A stretch of DNA of 27,039 nt. It comes from an uncultured Flavobacteriales bacterium. Lineage in GTDB: Bacteria > Bacteroidota > Bacteroidia > Flavobacteriales > Crocinitomicaceae. The stretch spans positions 1 to 27,039 of the forward strand of contig CAMLDR010000039.1 in assembly GCA_946478775.1 (NCBI GenBank), in the 5' to 3' direction. The number at the start of each line of letters is the position of its first letter. Within the stretch, counting starts at the first letter, position 1. Both the position numbers and the translations under genes were made by a program. This document shows positions 18,009 to 25,481 of the stretch, in pieces. The notes under the pieces are model-generated. The model was not told where the DNA came from, did not search any database, and saw only the letters and a list, made by a program, of their open reading frames with translations.

Positions 18009-18299
18009 ATGAAAATCACAATTTCTATCAAAAAACTCTATGAGGATAATGGTAATGTGACAGGAGCAATAATTACCTCACATTCTTATCCAGAAAATGC
18101 TAAAGAACTTTTCGAAATGGAATCAATCATGAAACATCATGTTCATGATAAAATTTTTCCTAATGTTGGCCTGAATTTTTATCCTTCGAATGCACGCGGG
18201 ATGGTATCATTTATTGCATTAATAAATATCAATGCAATGACCGAATATCAAGAAACGATTGATTACACTTTACTTTACAGTACAGATTCTCCAAATTAA
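18009..18299 (+). CDS. Unrecognised 96-residue protein
   Basis: The small soluble protein has alternating beta and helical stretches (MKITISIKKLY at the start, MVSFIALININAM near residue 65-77). It has no signal peptide, membrane segment or motif I recognise. It precedes another small gene by 27 bp on the same strand and both end at one strong terminator, so they probably form an operon. Confidence 0.5.
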   Translation: MKITISIKKLYEDNGNVTGAIITSHSYPENAKELFEMESIMKHHVHDKIFPNVGLNFYPSNARGMVSFIALININAMTEYQETIDYTLLYSTDSPN

Positions 18300-18326
18300 T
18301 AGCTATTCACTTTTAATTCAAAAGAA

Positions 18327-18746
18327 ATGGAAAAAACAAGAGAAGAAGCGGAACAAAATCCGTATTGGCTTATTGAATTTTTAACAAAAAATGGACTAAG
18401 TTTTGGCTCATCTGATATTAAATATATAGGCAAAGGAATAGATTATGGACAAAACGGGGGGCAAATAGTCCATTCTTTGTTGACAATAGAAGTATTGGTG
18501 CCAAAAAATGTTACAATCCATAGAATCCATCACTTCATATGTAATATTGATGGCTTAAAAGGCCCTGGAGGTGATCCTGAAAAAATTCCTTGGGGGACAA
18601 CACCTGATGTTGATTATAGATGGGGAACATTTCACAAACCATACAAAACTGAACTTACCAACGATATTAGGATATCAGTATTATATGATAACTGGTCAGA
18701 TATTGAAACTCGAGCTGGTTGGGTGATTGTCGAATTTAAAAGATAA
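18327..18746 (+). CDS. Unrecognised 139-residue protein
   Basis: The soluble, probably beta-rich protein has a conserved-looking centre (HHFICNIDGLKGPGGDPEK) and ends in a Trp-containing strand (NWSDIETRAGWVIVEFKR). It starts with a helical segment (EEAEQNPYWLIEFLTKNG). No family is recognised. It is the last gene before the terminator and the dif-like site. Confidence 0.5.
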   Translation: MEKTREEAEQNPYWLIEFLTKNGLSFGSSDIKYIGKGIDYGQNGGQIVHSLLTIEVLVPKNVTIHRIHHFICNIDGLKGPGGDPEKIPWGTTPDVDYRWGTFHKPYKTELTNDIRISVLYDNWSDIETRAGWVIVEFKR

Positions 18747-18752
18747 TTGATC

Positions 18753-18785
18753 GATAAAAGGCGATTCTAAGAATCGTCTTTTATC
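18753..18785 (+). terminator. Strong hairpin terminator
   Basis: GATAAAAGGCGATTCT (18753-18768) pairs with AGAATCGTCTTTTATC (18770-18785) over nearly its whole length with one G-T pair. It ends the two-gene operon six bases after its stop codon. Confidence 0.75.
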
Positions 18786-18880
18786 ATCTTTAATTCCATT
18801 TTTTAAAATAACCGGATTCCACATTTTAAATTAACCACCACAAAAGAAACAGATCTTCAAAGATTACCCAGGATTTCAAA

Positions 18881-18908
18881 ATGTCTTATAATTACTATTA
18901 TGAAACAT
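18881..18908. repeat. dif-like XerCD site, left copy (attL)
   Basis: The site has two 11-bp arms, ATGTCTTATAA (18881-18891) and TTATGAAACAT (18898-18908), around a 6-bp core TTACTA. The architecture and inner arms match the E. coli dif pattern CATAA-N6-TTATG. Sixteen bases (TATAATTACTATTATG, 18887-18902) recur exactly at the window end. XerC and XerD would bind the arms and exchange strands at the core borders. Confidence 0.7.
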
Positions 18909-18942
18909 AGGATACTTCCCCATAAATTCAAAAATGTGAATT

Positions 18943-19161
18943 ATGGCGATCAACTATTTAGTGCAGCTAGTCTGCAAAAACAAAGTTCTTCAAGACGAAG
19001 AGTTTGACCTTCTTGAAGATTTACAAGGCTTTTTAATTAATACTTTTGATTGGGCTTTAACCCCTTTTCAAAAGCGACTTCTTAACGGTAATCAACCGTT
19101 AACACATCGTTTTACGAATGAAGTCGGAACAGGTTACACTGTTAAAGTTAAAATTTACTGA
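18943..19161 (+). CDS. Phage small protein, first gene of early cluster
   Basis: This 72-residue soluble protein has no recognised motif (MAINYLVQLVCKNKVLQDEEFDL at its start shows a beta strand then acidic helix; the end TGYTVKVKIY is strand-like). It starts 35 bp after the left dif-like site, with no good promoter in between. Its last base is the first base of the next ATG, so the two are translationally coupled. Confidence 0.6.
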   Translation: MAINYLVQLVCKNKVLQDEEFDLLEDLQGFLINTFDWALTPFQKRLLNGNQPLTHRFTNEVGTGYTVKVKIY

Positions 19162-19358
19162 TGAATACCCATTTATTACAATGGAAGACACCTGTTTTAC
19201 TTAAACAGGAACTTCAAGCTTTTATTGAAAAGCGTCACGTACTCAGTACCATGATTACGTCTTGGCCTATTTTTAACGCTCACGGTCAATGTATCGAATT
19301 AGGTTCGTGCATTATCGTTTATCGTGAGTCTCTCGAACAATTAAAACTTATCTCATGA
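19161..19358 (+). CDS. Phage small protein, unrecognised
   Basis: A 65-residue soluble protein with a helix (LLKQELQAFIEKRHVLSTMI) followed by strands (ELGSCIIVYRESLEQLKLI). No family is recognised. It overlaps the previous gene by 1 nt and the next by 4 nt (ATGA). Confidence 0.55.
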   Translation: MNTHLLQWKTPVLLKQELQAFIEKRHVLSTMITSWPIFNAHGQCIELGSCIIVYRESLEQLKLIS

Positions 19359-19690
19359 CAAAAACACAAGAACTCCTTTCTTTTTTAGGTCGCGCAATTG
19401 CTTTTGATTCTCCTGGACTCAAAATTGAAATTGATAACGGTGATTTTAATCCGCTTTTATCTGAATTACAAGGTTTAATTTCGGAGCGGCACCAGCTTCA
19501 ACAAATGGTTACTGATTACGAAAAGATAATTTCTGAACTTCGTGAAGAAAACATATCTATTCAAACAGCTAATCTAACCGAAACCGTTCGCAAATTCGCT
19601 CTTGGAGTAGAAGACGAACGTACTGTTATTCACTACAAAGTGAAAACTTGTAAAAGATGTAAAAAGACCAAAATTAAAATTCTAAAGTAA
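19355..19690 (+). CDS. Phage coiled-coil protein with C-terminal CxxC
   Basis: The 111-residue protein has a heptad-like helical centre (LISERHQLQQMVTDYEKIIS and following, about residues 41-72). It ends in a basic tail with one CKRCKKTK motif, half a zinc site, so it might bind zinc as a dimer or bind nucleic acid. Overlaps on both sides place it firmly in the operon. No function is recognised. Confidence 0.6.
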   Translation: MTKTQELLSFLGRAIAFDSPGLKIEIDNGDFNPLLSELQGLISERHQLQQMVTDYEKIISELREENISIQTANLTETVRKFALGVEDERTVIHYKVKTCKRCKKTKIKILK

Positions 19691-19803
19691 TGTTTGTTCC
19701 CGGGCTTATTATTGGCTTTATGGTAGGTGTTAGCACTTACCATTTAGCAGTTTCTCTGATTGAAAGGTTCAATCGGAACGATCAACAAAAAAACGACTTA
19801 TGA
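19690..19803 (+). CDS. Phage 37-residue single-pass membrane peptide
   Basis: Starting at the last base of the preceding stop codon, this frame encodes 37 residues with one hydrophobic segment (VPGLIIGFMVGVSTYHLAVS) and a charged tail. Its stop overlaps the next ATG by 4 nt (ATGA). The exact overlaps on both sides are the main support; in membrane-containing phages such peptides sit in the virion membrane. Confidence 0.55.
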   Translation: MFVPGLIIGFMVGVSTYHLAVSLIERFNRNDQQKNDL

Positions 19804-20078
19804 CAGCACAACAATTTTCTAATACTGGCCTTTTTCATTTCTTCGGATGGATCGCTATAATTTTTTTATTCATTTTTATAGGCGTTTTGATCGCCATGGT
19901 TGTCGACTACTTTGTCACGGCCTATAGGGATTATGAAAAATTCTGTAAGTATCGCGATAATGAGCGCGAACTTCATCATTTGAAAAAAGAAAATCGACGG
20001 TTACGCCAAAAAAAAGACATTAACGGTCTTTTTGATGATGATTGTTCTTTTGAAACACCAATTGAACTTGATTTGTAA
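19800..20078 (+). CDS. Phage membrane protein with coiled-coil tail
   Basis: The 92-residue protein has one N-terminal membrane helix (FFGWIAIIFLFIFIGVLIAM, about 14-33) and a charged helical region (ERELHHLKKENRRLRQKK). The topology resembles small lysis accessory proteins (spanin or Rz-like) but also many virion membrane proteins. No family is recognised. It overlaps both neighbours. Confidence 0.6.
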   Translation: MTAQQFSNTGLFHFFGWIAIIFLFIFIGVLIAMVVDYFVTAYRDYEKFCKYRDNERELHHLKKENRRLRQKKDINGLFDDDCSFETPIELDL

Positions 20079-20425
20079 TGCCTACTAAAGAATTACGCTC
20101 TAAATGCTTTGATTGTGGCCGTAAAATAATCCGATCCCGTTTAAGACGTCTTGAATGGGATCGGAATCACCATGGTTTTTCTTGGATTTGTGTTAAATGT
20201 GATCCCCAGTGTTCGGTTCCCCCCGGATCGACGGACACCATCTTAACATATGCTTCAACTGGAAGCAATTTTACTCAACTGGAAATTCCTATGTTTGAAA
20301 AACAAAACAACACACCACTTACTCTTGAATTTCCTGTTAGGGAAAAACCTCCTATTCCTATCAACTTTCCCGATACTGAATCTTGGGAAATTGCTTTTGA
20401 CGATTGGTTCCGGCGTAATCCCTAA
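20078..20425 (+). CDS. Phage zinc-ribbon protein
   Basis: The 115-residue protein has two CxxC pairs, CFDCGRK (about residues 10-16) and CVKC (about 38-41), separated by a basic stretch (RSRLRRLEWDRNHHG). This is a zinc-ribbon arrangement that often binds nucleic acid. The C-terminal half is proline-rich and acidic. It is the last gene before a terminator, directly upstream of the replication initiator, so a role in replication or expression is possible. Confidence 0.65.
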   Translation: MPTKELRSKCFDCGRKIIRSRLRRLEWDRNHHGFSWICVKCDPQCSVPPGSTDTILTYASTGSNFTQLEIPMFEKQNNTPLTLEFPVREKPPIPINFPDTESWEIAFDDWFRRNP

Positions 20426-20432
20426 TATTCAT

Positions 20433-20454
20433 GGCGTTTTAAACGCCTTTTTTT
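20433..20454 (+). terminator. Rho-independent terminator after the early cluster
   Basis: GGCGTT pairs with AACGCC across a tight loop and is followed by seven T residues. It separates the six-gene cluster from the replication gene. Confidence 0.75.
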
Positions 20455-20466
20455 GTGCCTCTTTGT

Positions 20467-20492
20467 TTGCGGGGTAGTAGTAACACCCGCAA
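20467..20492. repeat. Inverted repeat upstream of replication gene
   Basis: TTGCGGG (20467-20473) and CCCGCAA (20486-20492) are perfect 7-bp complements around a 12-nt loop, 26 bp before the initiator ATG. A hairpin next to a rolling-circle initiator gene may be an origin or an operator for self-regulation. Confidence 0.4.
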
Positions 20493-20518
20493 CTTAGTCT
20501 AACTTTTAGATTTTACAC

Positions 20519-21493
20519 ATGATTGATACCGTAAAACTCCGCTTCCCCACCCATGATAATAAACACCTTTTTAGGCTTGGTAGCAAGCTTCAAAAAATAG
20601 CCACTCTTAAGCAGTCCCATGATGTGGCCGGTCTTGTCGTTATGGATATACGTGAGTATCATAACGAAGATGGTTCAGACCTTCGATTTTACAAGTTTAC
20701 ATTGGTTCGTCCTAATGGTTATGAGATACGTGTTACTGGAAATGATTATTTCCTGTCTCTTGAATACTCTGTTACCAAATTCTTCTATGGTACTTCCTAC
20801 GTCTATGTTAATGACGCTTCTCTTCTCAAACGCTCTATTGAAATGCTCGGTTTACGAGATTGGACTATCTCACGTTTGGATATATGCTATAATCGTTACT
20901 TCGATAACTGTCCTGACTCTGAATTGTACCTTGGTCTTGTTCATTCTACTCACAAAGGTACCTTCAATACTTCCTATCGTACTGGCTTTACTAAGCTTTC
21001 TAAATCCTCTTATTCTGTTGTGTATCTCAAACATAAAGACCCCCGTGACGTTAAACTTGAAATCCCTATACTAAGGTTTGAAACAAAAATAACAATGCGT
21101 AATACTTACAAGTTTCGCCAAATTCGAAACATACTTACTATCAATGAAGAAAACTTGGACACCTTTGTTTTTCTTGGTTTTTCTCGTATGAATAAGCTTC
21201 GCGAAAAGTTTCATATTGACCAAATGCCTGCTGATTATTGTTCTAAAAAGGCAAGTGTCAAACAAAAGCGAATGTTTACCTATTTGAAGCTTTACGGCAC
21301 TTTTGAAAATGCTTTGGATATTGGCGTTATCAGTCGTGCAACATATTTTTCTTGGAAGAAACAAAAACTAAATGTGTTGGATTCCATTCCCCCGTACTAC
21401 GATTCCATGCCTTTTAAATTTCAATTGGTCCTGGACAATTATTTGATGAAAAATAAAAAAAATACAATCATGTTGCCATTTATTAAAAAGTAA
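20519..21493 (+). CDS. Replication initiation protein (phage gpII/X-like)
   Basis: The 324-residue protein begins MIDTVKLRFP, a start typical of phage/plasmid replication proteins of the II/X (Phage_CRI) family. It shares their landmarks: DLRFYKFTL (54-62), SRLDICYN (118-125), YLKHKDPR (169-176) and LRFETK (185-190). The C-terminal part looks like an HTH region (NALDIGVISRATYFSWKKQK). Such proteins nick one strand at an origin and drive rolling-circle replication, yielding ssDNA. Catalytic tyrosines cannot be assigned with confidence. It is transcribed apart from the upstream cluster, being preceded by a terminator and hairpin, and is followed by a 300-bp gap. Confidence 0.7.
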   Translation: MIDTVKLRFPTHDNKHLFRLGSKLQKIATLKQSHDVAGLVVMDIREYHNEDGSDLRFYKFTLVRPNGYEIRVTGNDYFLSLEYSVTKFFYGTSYVYVNDASLLKRSIEMLGLRDWTISRLDICYNRYFDNCPDSELYLGLVHSTHKGTFNTSYRTGFTKLSKSSYSVVYLKHKDPRDVKLEIPILRFETKITMRNTYKFRQIRNILTINEENLDTFVFLGFSRMNKLREKFHIDQMPADYCSKKASVKQKRMFTYLKLYGTFENALDIGVISRATYFSWKKQKLNVLDSIPPYYDSMPFKFQLVLDNYLMKNKKNTIMLPFIKK

Positions 21494-21565
21494 TTTATAT
21501 ATTTGAATTCCCGCTTAGGTGGTGTAAACATAAGTCTTACTTTTTGTAAGCAGAGTAATTAGATT

Positions 21566-21600
21566 AAAGAGGGTAGGCCGGAGAAGCTTTGCCCTCTTTT
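21566..21600 (+). terminator. Terminator after replication gene
   Basis: AAAGAGGG (21566-21573) pairs with CCCTCTTT (21592-21599) and ends in a T-run. It lies 73 bp after the initiator's stop codon. Confidence 0.65.
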
Positions 21601-21650
21601 CATTTTGCACTTTCTAGGTCTGCGCACTTCCTGTGCTGTAATTTTTCCCT

Positions 21651-21797
21651 ATGAATAAAGTAGAGCCCTGCATTTCGCGGGGTTTCTGCGTAAAGGGGTT
21701 TTTATTCTTTCTCCCCATATTGTTTGATTTGTTTGACGTTAAAGGCCTCACTTCGGTGGGGCTTTTGGCGTATATATTAATTTTTTACAAACTATGA
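21651..21797 (+). CDS. Possible 48-residue hydrophobic phage peptide
   Basis: An ATG at 21651 opens 48 codons (MNKVEPCISRGFCVKGF at the start) that are strongly hydrophobic. The stop TGA overlaps the next gene's ATG by 4 nt (ATGA), as for many genes in this element. Against it, the frame runs through two strong hairpins, one followed by a T-run that looks like a terminator. It is either a real coupled gene or a chance frame in a structured leader. Confidence 0.35.
   Translation: MNKVEPCISRGFCVKGFLFFLPILFDLFDVKGLTSVGLLAYILIFYKL
21741..21766 (+). terminator. TTCG-capped hairpin with T-tail before the capsid operon
   Basis: AAAGGCCTCAC pairs with GTGGGGCTTTT over 11 bp (G-T pairs included) around a TTCG tetraloop. 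It lies 27 bp before the first coupled capsid-operon gene, so if it terminated transcription fully the operon would need a start in the last 27 bp. It may instead attenuate transcription or stabilise the mRNA 5' end. Confidence 0.5.
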
Positions 21798-21937
21798 GAA
21801 AAAAAGGGGGCTTCAAGTCCATTTTGATCTACGCCATTGTTGGTGTAGGGTGTTTTGTGTTAGGGGTTGCTATGGCAGACAAGGTTAAGCCTATGTTGTC
21901 AAAACTTCCAGTTGTTGGAAAATTCTTTGCTGAGTAA
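21794..21937 (+). CDS. Phage 47-residue single-pass membrane protein
   Basis: The frame encodes a basic N-terminus (MRKKGGFKS), one hydrophobic segment (ILIYAIVGVGCFVLGVAMAD) and an amphipathic basic tail (KVKPMLSKLPVVGKFFAE). Its stop shares one base with the ATG of the capsid candidate, so the two are coupled. A virion membrane protein is likely; a coat protein of a filamentous phage would look similar, but the rest of the gene set does not fit one. Confidence 0.6.
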   Translation: MRKKGGFKSILIYAIVGVGCFVLGVAMADKVKPMLSKLPVVGKFFAE

Positions 21938-22869
21938 TGAGAAAAGAAGTTCGTTTCGGTCTTTCTGAAAACTATGAGTTTCAGAACACCACAGTTAGAA
22001 ATGCCTATTTGGAAATCATTGTCGAAGCTACTGCTGTCAACACTGCCATTACTGGTGGTATTGATTTAACTCAGCTTCAAATGATCATGAAAGCAGAACA
22101 GGAGGGTAGCGAGGGTTATACCGCAATGCATCTTTTGCCGTTGGCCATTGCTCAATCAATCCGCACTCCTTTGGTGGGTAACATTCTCGGTGCTTATTCC
22201 AAAGGTGAAATTCTTCAAGGTCATACGGCTTCATTGAAACAACGCCGCCTTTTACGCGTTCCGTTGCTTTTGAAGTCTTATATCCTTAAAGGCCGTGATT
22301 CCTTGAAGGTAACTTTAAGTACCCCGTCTGTTTCTTCATGTTGCTCTGCTGATGCTTTGGGTACTACTATTACCCTTGTTGTCGAAGAGGGTATTGCTCA
22401 TCAAGACAACATGGTGCAATACGACTTGTGGAACATTACTAACGACCGTGGTACTTTCTCTCAAACTTTGGGTGACGATGTTACCGGTATTTGGTTGATT
22501 AACTTGGATAAGAATTACGAGATTCAAAATGCTCCATGGGGAAATGTTTCTTTGAATTCAAACGCTTTTCAGGAGGTTAAACCCCTTAGTCAGATTATCG
22601 GTGACGAAATGCGTTATTATCCTACAGCTGATCGTTTAACCAAAGGTCAGAATTATCAGGTTTATGGTGGTGTTCCCATCGATAACGTGAAAATGGACAT
22701 GAATTTGATCATGGCCAATGTCACTGCAAATAAGTGTTTCGTTCTTGTTGAACGTTCTTCTTTTGATGCTGATATTGCTGCTCGTCAAATCGTCCGTACA
22801 AGTGTGCGTGCTCAGAAATTGAACACGAAGTTGGGTGGAGGTCTAAAACGCGTCGTGCGTGCTAGATAA
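21937..22869 (+). CDS. Candidate major capsid protein (double-jelly-roll type inferred)
   Basis: This 310-residue protein has no signal peptide, membrane segment or enzyme motif. It is rich in predicted beta strands (LRVPLLLKSYILKG, SLKVTLSTPSV, GTTITLVVEE, KCFVLVERSSF) and has a basic C-terminal tail (LGGGLKRVVRAR). It is the largest non-replication protein of the element and heads the operon of membrane proteins. These are the properties and approximate length of the small double-jelly-roll capsid proteins of FLiP and PM2. Fold assignment is inference from length and context, since such proteins show little sequence similarity. It has overlapping start and stop codons with its neighbours. 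Confidence 0.55.
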   Translation: MRKEVRFGLSENYEFQNTTVRNAYLEIIVEATAVNTAITGGIDLTQLQMIMKAEQEGSEGYTAMHLLPLAIAQSIRTPLVGNILGAYSKGEILQGHTASLKQRRLLRVPLLLKSYILKGRDSLKVTLSTPSVSSCCSADALGTTITLVVEEGIAHQDNMVQYDLWNITNDRGTFSQTLGDDVTGIWLINLDKNYEIQNAPWGNVSLNSNAFQEVKPLSQIIGDEMRYYPTADRLTKGQNYQVYGGVPIDNVKMDMNLIMANVTANKCFVLVERSSFDADIAARQIVRTSVRAQKLNTKLGGGLKRVVRAR

Positions 22870-23315
22870 TGACTTCTGATGAAATTGAAGCGAAGATTGC
22901 GCAGCTTAATGATCAGTTAGCGAAAGCCAAGAAATTTAAGGAGAAGAAATCTCTTAAAAAGGCTATCAAAAACTATCAAAAGCTACTTAAGCAGTCTGAC
23001 AAAAAAGACATTAAAATGGAGAAGCAGGAGACTAAACAGCAGAAGATTGCCGTTAAACAGTCTCTTGCTGATCAGGGTATCGATCCCAATGCCGGCGTTA
23101 CTAAGGCCGTTTCTGATGGTATTGCCGTTGTAGGGCAAGTCATAGGAAAGGCTCAGGATAACAAGGCAATGTCTTTAGGTAATCGCAATGCAAATGACAG
23201 AAACGTCCGGACACAGAACACTATTAAATCACTGGGCGCTCAGCCTATGATTCTTGTTGTTTTGGGTTTGGTAGGTGTTGTTTTTGCTTTTTTCATGTTT
23301 AATAAGAAAAAATGA
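22869..23315 (+). CDS. Phage coiled-coil protein with C-terminal membrane anchor
   Basis: The 148-residue protein has a long lysine-rich helical N-terminal half (EIEAKIAQLNDQLAKAKKFK and onward, likely coiled coil). A linker leads to one C-terminal membrane helix (PMILVVLGLVGVVFAFFMF) and a KKK end. It looks like a tail-anchored virion protein linking capsid shell and membrane. Its start overlaps the capsid candidate's stop; its stop overlaps the next ATG by 4 nt. Confidence 0.6.
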   Translation: MTSDEIEAKIAQLNDQLAKAKKFKEKKSLKKAIKNYQKLLKQSDKKDIKMEKQETKQQKIAVKQSLADQGIDPNAGVTKAVSDGIAVVGQVIGKAQDNKAMSLGNRNANDRNVRTQNTIKSLGAQPMILVVLGLVGVVFAFFMFNKKK

Positions 23316-23779
23316 GTTTATTCGATGGAGGCGGTGGCCTCCTTGACAAAGCAAAGGGTTTGCTTGGCAAGCTTCAAGGTAGTGGAATTCTAAACGGTAA
23401 CAAGAATCAGCAACCTGATTATTTAGCAGGGTATGATTCTGAAGATGTTATGGATTACGATGATTCTGATCTTCAGAAAATAAATCCTTCTACTGGTAGT
23501 GGTTGGTTTGCTGATATCATTAATGGTTTTACCGGCAAGCTTGACGGCGTTCCCGTTGCCATTCCTAAATGGGTAATGTGGTTAGGTATCGGCTTTCTTG
23601 TGGTTCTTGCTTATAAGTTCTTCGGTAAAAAGGGAAGTGTCCGTCGACGCTCTCCGAACCGAAAGCGTAAAGCACCACAGAGAAAACGAACCTTCCGTAG
23701 AAGTTCCGGTTTCCGTAAATCTTCCAGAATGCGCTCTAAGCGTGGTTCTCAGATAAAACGTACTAAACGCCGTAGATGA
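23312..23779 (+). CDS. Phage membrane protein with arginine-rich tail
   Basis: The 155-residue protein has a glycine-rich N-terminus, an acidic middle (YDSEDVMDYDDSD), one membrane helix (IPKWVMWLGIGFLVVLAYKFF, about 83-103) and a tail of about 50 residues dominated by Arg, Lys and Ser, ending RTKRRR. Such a tail suggests binding and condensing nucleic acid at the inner face of a virion membrane. No family is recognised. It overlaps the next gene by 4 nt. Confidence 0.6.
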   Translation: MSLFDGGGGLLDKAKGLLGKLQGSGILNGNKNQQPDYLAGYDSEDVMDYDDSDLQKINPSTGSGWFADIINGFTGKLDGVPVAIPKWVMWLGIGFLVVLAYKFFGKKGSVRRRSPNRKRKAPQRKRTFRRSSGFRKSSRMRSKRGSQIKRTKRRR

Positions 23780-24045
23780 AAAATTTCGGGTTAGTAGCGC
23801 TTTTGGGCTTTTTAGGCCTTTACGTGTTCTTTCCTCGCTTTTTTGGCCGTGTAAGTCGGGATGTTCGTAGGACGTCCCGCAGGGCTTACAGCGGTGCTAA
23901 AAAGTACCAAAGCCGTAAACGTAGTGAGAGGTTCACCCGGTATCGTCACGACGAATATTTCGGGAATAATTACAACAAGAAAAAACAGAAGTACGTCCGT
24001 CGGCATATTGGCCGTGGGCGTGGTTCAATAAAATTTGAAGATTAA
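23776..24045 (+). CDS. Phage membrane protein with basic tail
   Basis: The 89-residue protein has an N-terminal membrane segment (FGLVALLGFLGLYVFFPRFF) followed by a highly basic domain (SRDVRRTSRRAYSGAKKYQS and on to YVRRHIGRGRGS). Its plan repeats that of the preceding gene in shorter form. It probably contacts the genome inside the virion. The next gene begins immediately after its stop codon. Confidence 0.6.
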   Translation: MKNFGLVALLGFLGLYVFFPRFFGRVSRDVRRTSRRAYSGAKKYQSRKRSERFTRYRHDEYFGNNYNKKKQKYVRRHIGRGRGSIKFED

Positions 24046-24336
24046 ATGGAGATTATCGATTTTATTTTCCGAGTGTTAAAGAACATTTCGGACACTGATG
24101 TCAATGAGATTAACAAATTGCAGGAGAAAGCAAAACTTTCACTTGCTGAGGCTCATGACGAAACAAAAGGTTGGAAAGGTTGGTATATACGACTTCATAA
24201 AGGATGGATTTTGCAAACTGCCTTGCTTGCTTTCTTGCCTTTTGTTGTTGGTAAGTTGAAAGTTTGGTTGTATAACGTTTACAATCCTAAACCGGTCATA
24301 GAGGAGATTTATGACGATGATGCCGATGAAGAGTAA
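24046..24336 (+). CDS. Phage small membrane protein with acidic tail
   Basis: The 96-residue protein has an N-terminal helical region (NEINKLQEKAKLSLAEAHDE), one membrane segment (ILQTALLAFLPFVVGKLKVWL, about 55-75) and an acidic C-terminus (EEIYDDDADEE). No family is recognised. It overlaps the next gene by 26 nt. Confidence 0.6.
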   Translation: MEIIDFIFRVLKNISDTDVNEINKLQEKAKLSLAEAHDETKGWKGWYIRLHKGWILQTALLAFLPFVVGKLKVWLYNVYNPKPVIEEIYDDDADEE

Positions 24337-25030
24337 GCAAAATACATTTTCGCTCCTTTGGATCGGTTTAGGTGCTATCGTACTTTGGCTTTTTTTCACC
24401 TTTTTTAAGAAGGGTGGTTTAAAGGATGATGTCAAAGAAGTCATTAAGGACGGCGGTGACGCTTTGGGGAACCTTGGTGACGCTTTGAACGAAGGTACAG
24501 ACGCTATCAAAGATTGGTTTACCCCTGACGTGAAGCAAGAGTCCTATGTTAGCGATCTTGAAAAGCTGAAAAAAGAGTCTTTGGCTTATGCTAAACGAAA
24601 ACGTTCAATTAGCAATGAAGAGGCAAAGAAACGTGCTCGGATGATTCATGATACTTACTTGAAGTATAATGAAGATGAAGATTTAATCGTTAATCAGTTT
24701 TTCAATTCTTTGTCAAGCAAAGGTCTTTCTTATCTTAAGGTTTACTTAAAGTCCGGTTTCCAAGGTGTTGTTGATGCTTCTTCCGTTGGAATGGAGTATT
24801 TGGGCGTTAAGGAATTTCCTACTAAGGACAAAGCGAAAAGCTTTATTGACGGTGTAAAATCTAAAGTAATCACCTTTGGGGATTACCATGCCATGAGAGC
24901 GAATTTCGGTTTAGCTCTCGATGATGGGAAGCGCGATATGTTGTCAAAAATATTATATCGCTCTCCTGAACTGGATAAACTTATGCAGTTCATTAGAACT
25001 TATTTAAAAGATAAACCAAGTGGGAAATAA
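24311..25030 (+). CDS. Phage membrane-anchored helical protein
   Basis: The 239-residue protein has a membrane segment near the start (FSLLWIGLGAIVLWLFFTFF, about 13-32) and a long, mostly helical soluble part with repeated acidic stretches (DGGDALGNLGDALNEGTDAI). No enzyme motif is seen. GAGGAG at 24301-24306 is a rare good Shine-Dalgarno site and supports the ATG at 24311, although ATGs at 24317, 24320 and 24326 are also in frame. It is the largest membrane protein of the element. Confidence 0.6.
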   Translation: MTMMPMKSKQNTFSLLWIGLGAIVLWLFFTFFKKGGLKDDVKEVIKDGGDALGNLGDALNEGTDAIKDWFTPDVKQESYVSDLEKLKKESLAYAKRKRSISNEEAKKRARMIHDTYLKYNEDEDLIVNQFFNSLSSKGLSYLKVYLKSGFQGVVDASSVGMEYLGVKEFPTKDKAKSFIDGVKSKVITFGDYHAMRANFGLALDDGKRDMLSKILYRSPELDKLMQFIRTYLKDKPSGK

Positions 25031-25481
25031 TCGTAAAAATTTGAATTTTCAGGCTTCTGAACTTGCTGACGTTTCAATGAACGTCAAATCTGTTGTTCAG
25101 GTTCCTGATAAAGCTGAACAGATCATAGATTCCTGTAATATGTTCCTCCATAGGTACTATGGTCAGGGAATCTACAGGGTTGAGTTTATGGGTGAAACTG
25201 GTGCTATAAAAGAAGGTTCTTGGAATCCTGCAAATTTAGGAGACTGGGATAACTGCTTTTATGTAGGTACTCTTTGGGTTCCTTATGAGCATTCAGCAGC
25301 AGCACAAATTGTTCTTGTTAATTGGACTGATGCTCGTCCAAATGCAGGTACTTTGAATCTCTATTCTTTTGATTGGGAGTCAAGCGCTAAGCGTTCTGAA
25401 GTTACTGTTCAATGCGCCTTTAATACTGATATGATAGCGTATATCGGTAATGGTATGATTTTTAAAATTGTCCCATGGTAG
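25020..25481 (+). CDS. Phage beta-rich protein, possible spike or minor capsid
   Basis: The 153-residue soluble protein has strand-rich, aromatic sequence (GIYRVEFMGETGAIKEGSW, NCFYVGTLWVPYEH, IVLVNWTDARP, YIGNGMIFKIVPW) without a membrane segment. In an operon of membrane proteins it is the best candidate for a vertex or receptor-binding protein, but that is inference. The frame opens with GTG at 25020, overlapping the upstream stop by 11 nt; the first in-frame ATG is only at codon 20 (25077), so the true start is uncertain. Confidence 0.5.
   Translation: MGNNRKNLNFQASELADVSMNVKSVVQVPDKAEQIIDSCNMFLHRYYGQGIYRVEFMGETGAIKEGSWNPANLGDWDNCFYVGTLWVPYEHSAAAQIVLVNWTDARPNAGTLNLYSFDWESSAKRSEVTVQCAFNTDMIAYIGNGMIFKIVPW

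Larger units (their letters stand above)
21494..21793 (+). other. Structured region between replication and capsid genes
   Basis: This 300-bp stretch holds at least three hairpins: AAAGAGGG/CCCTCTTT (21566-21573/21592-21599), CCCTGC/GCGGGG (21666-21671/21677-21682) and an 11-bp stem capped by TTCG (21741-21766). The first ends the replication transcript; the others may be terminators, a processing site or part of the ssDNA origin or packaging signal. A 48-codon frame crosses the last two. No strong promoter match was seen. Confidence 0.5.
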
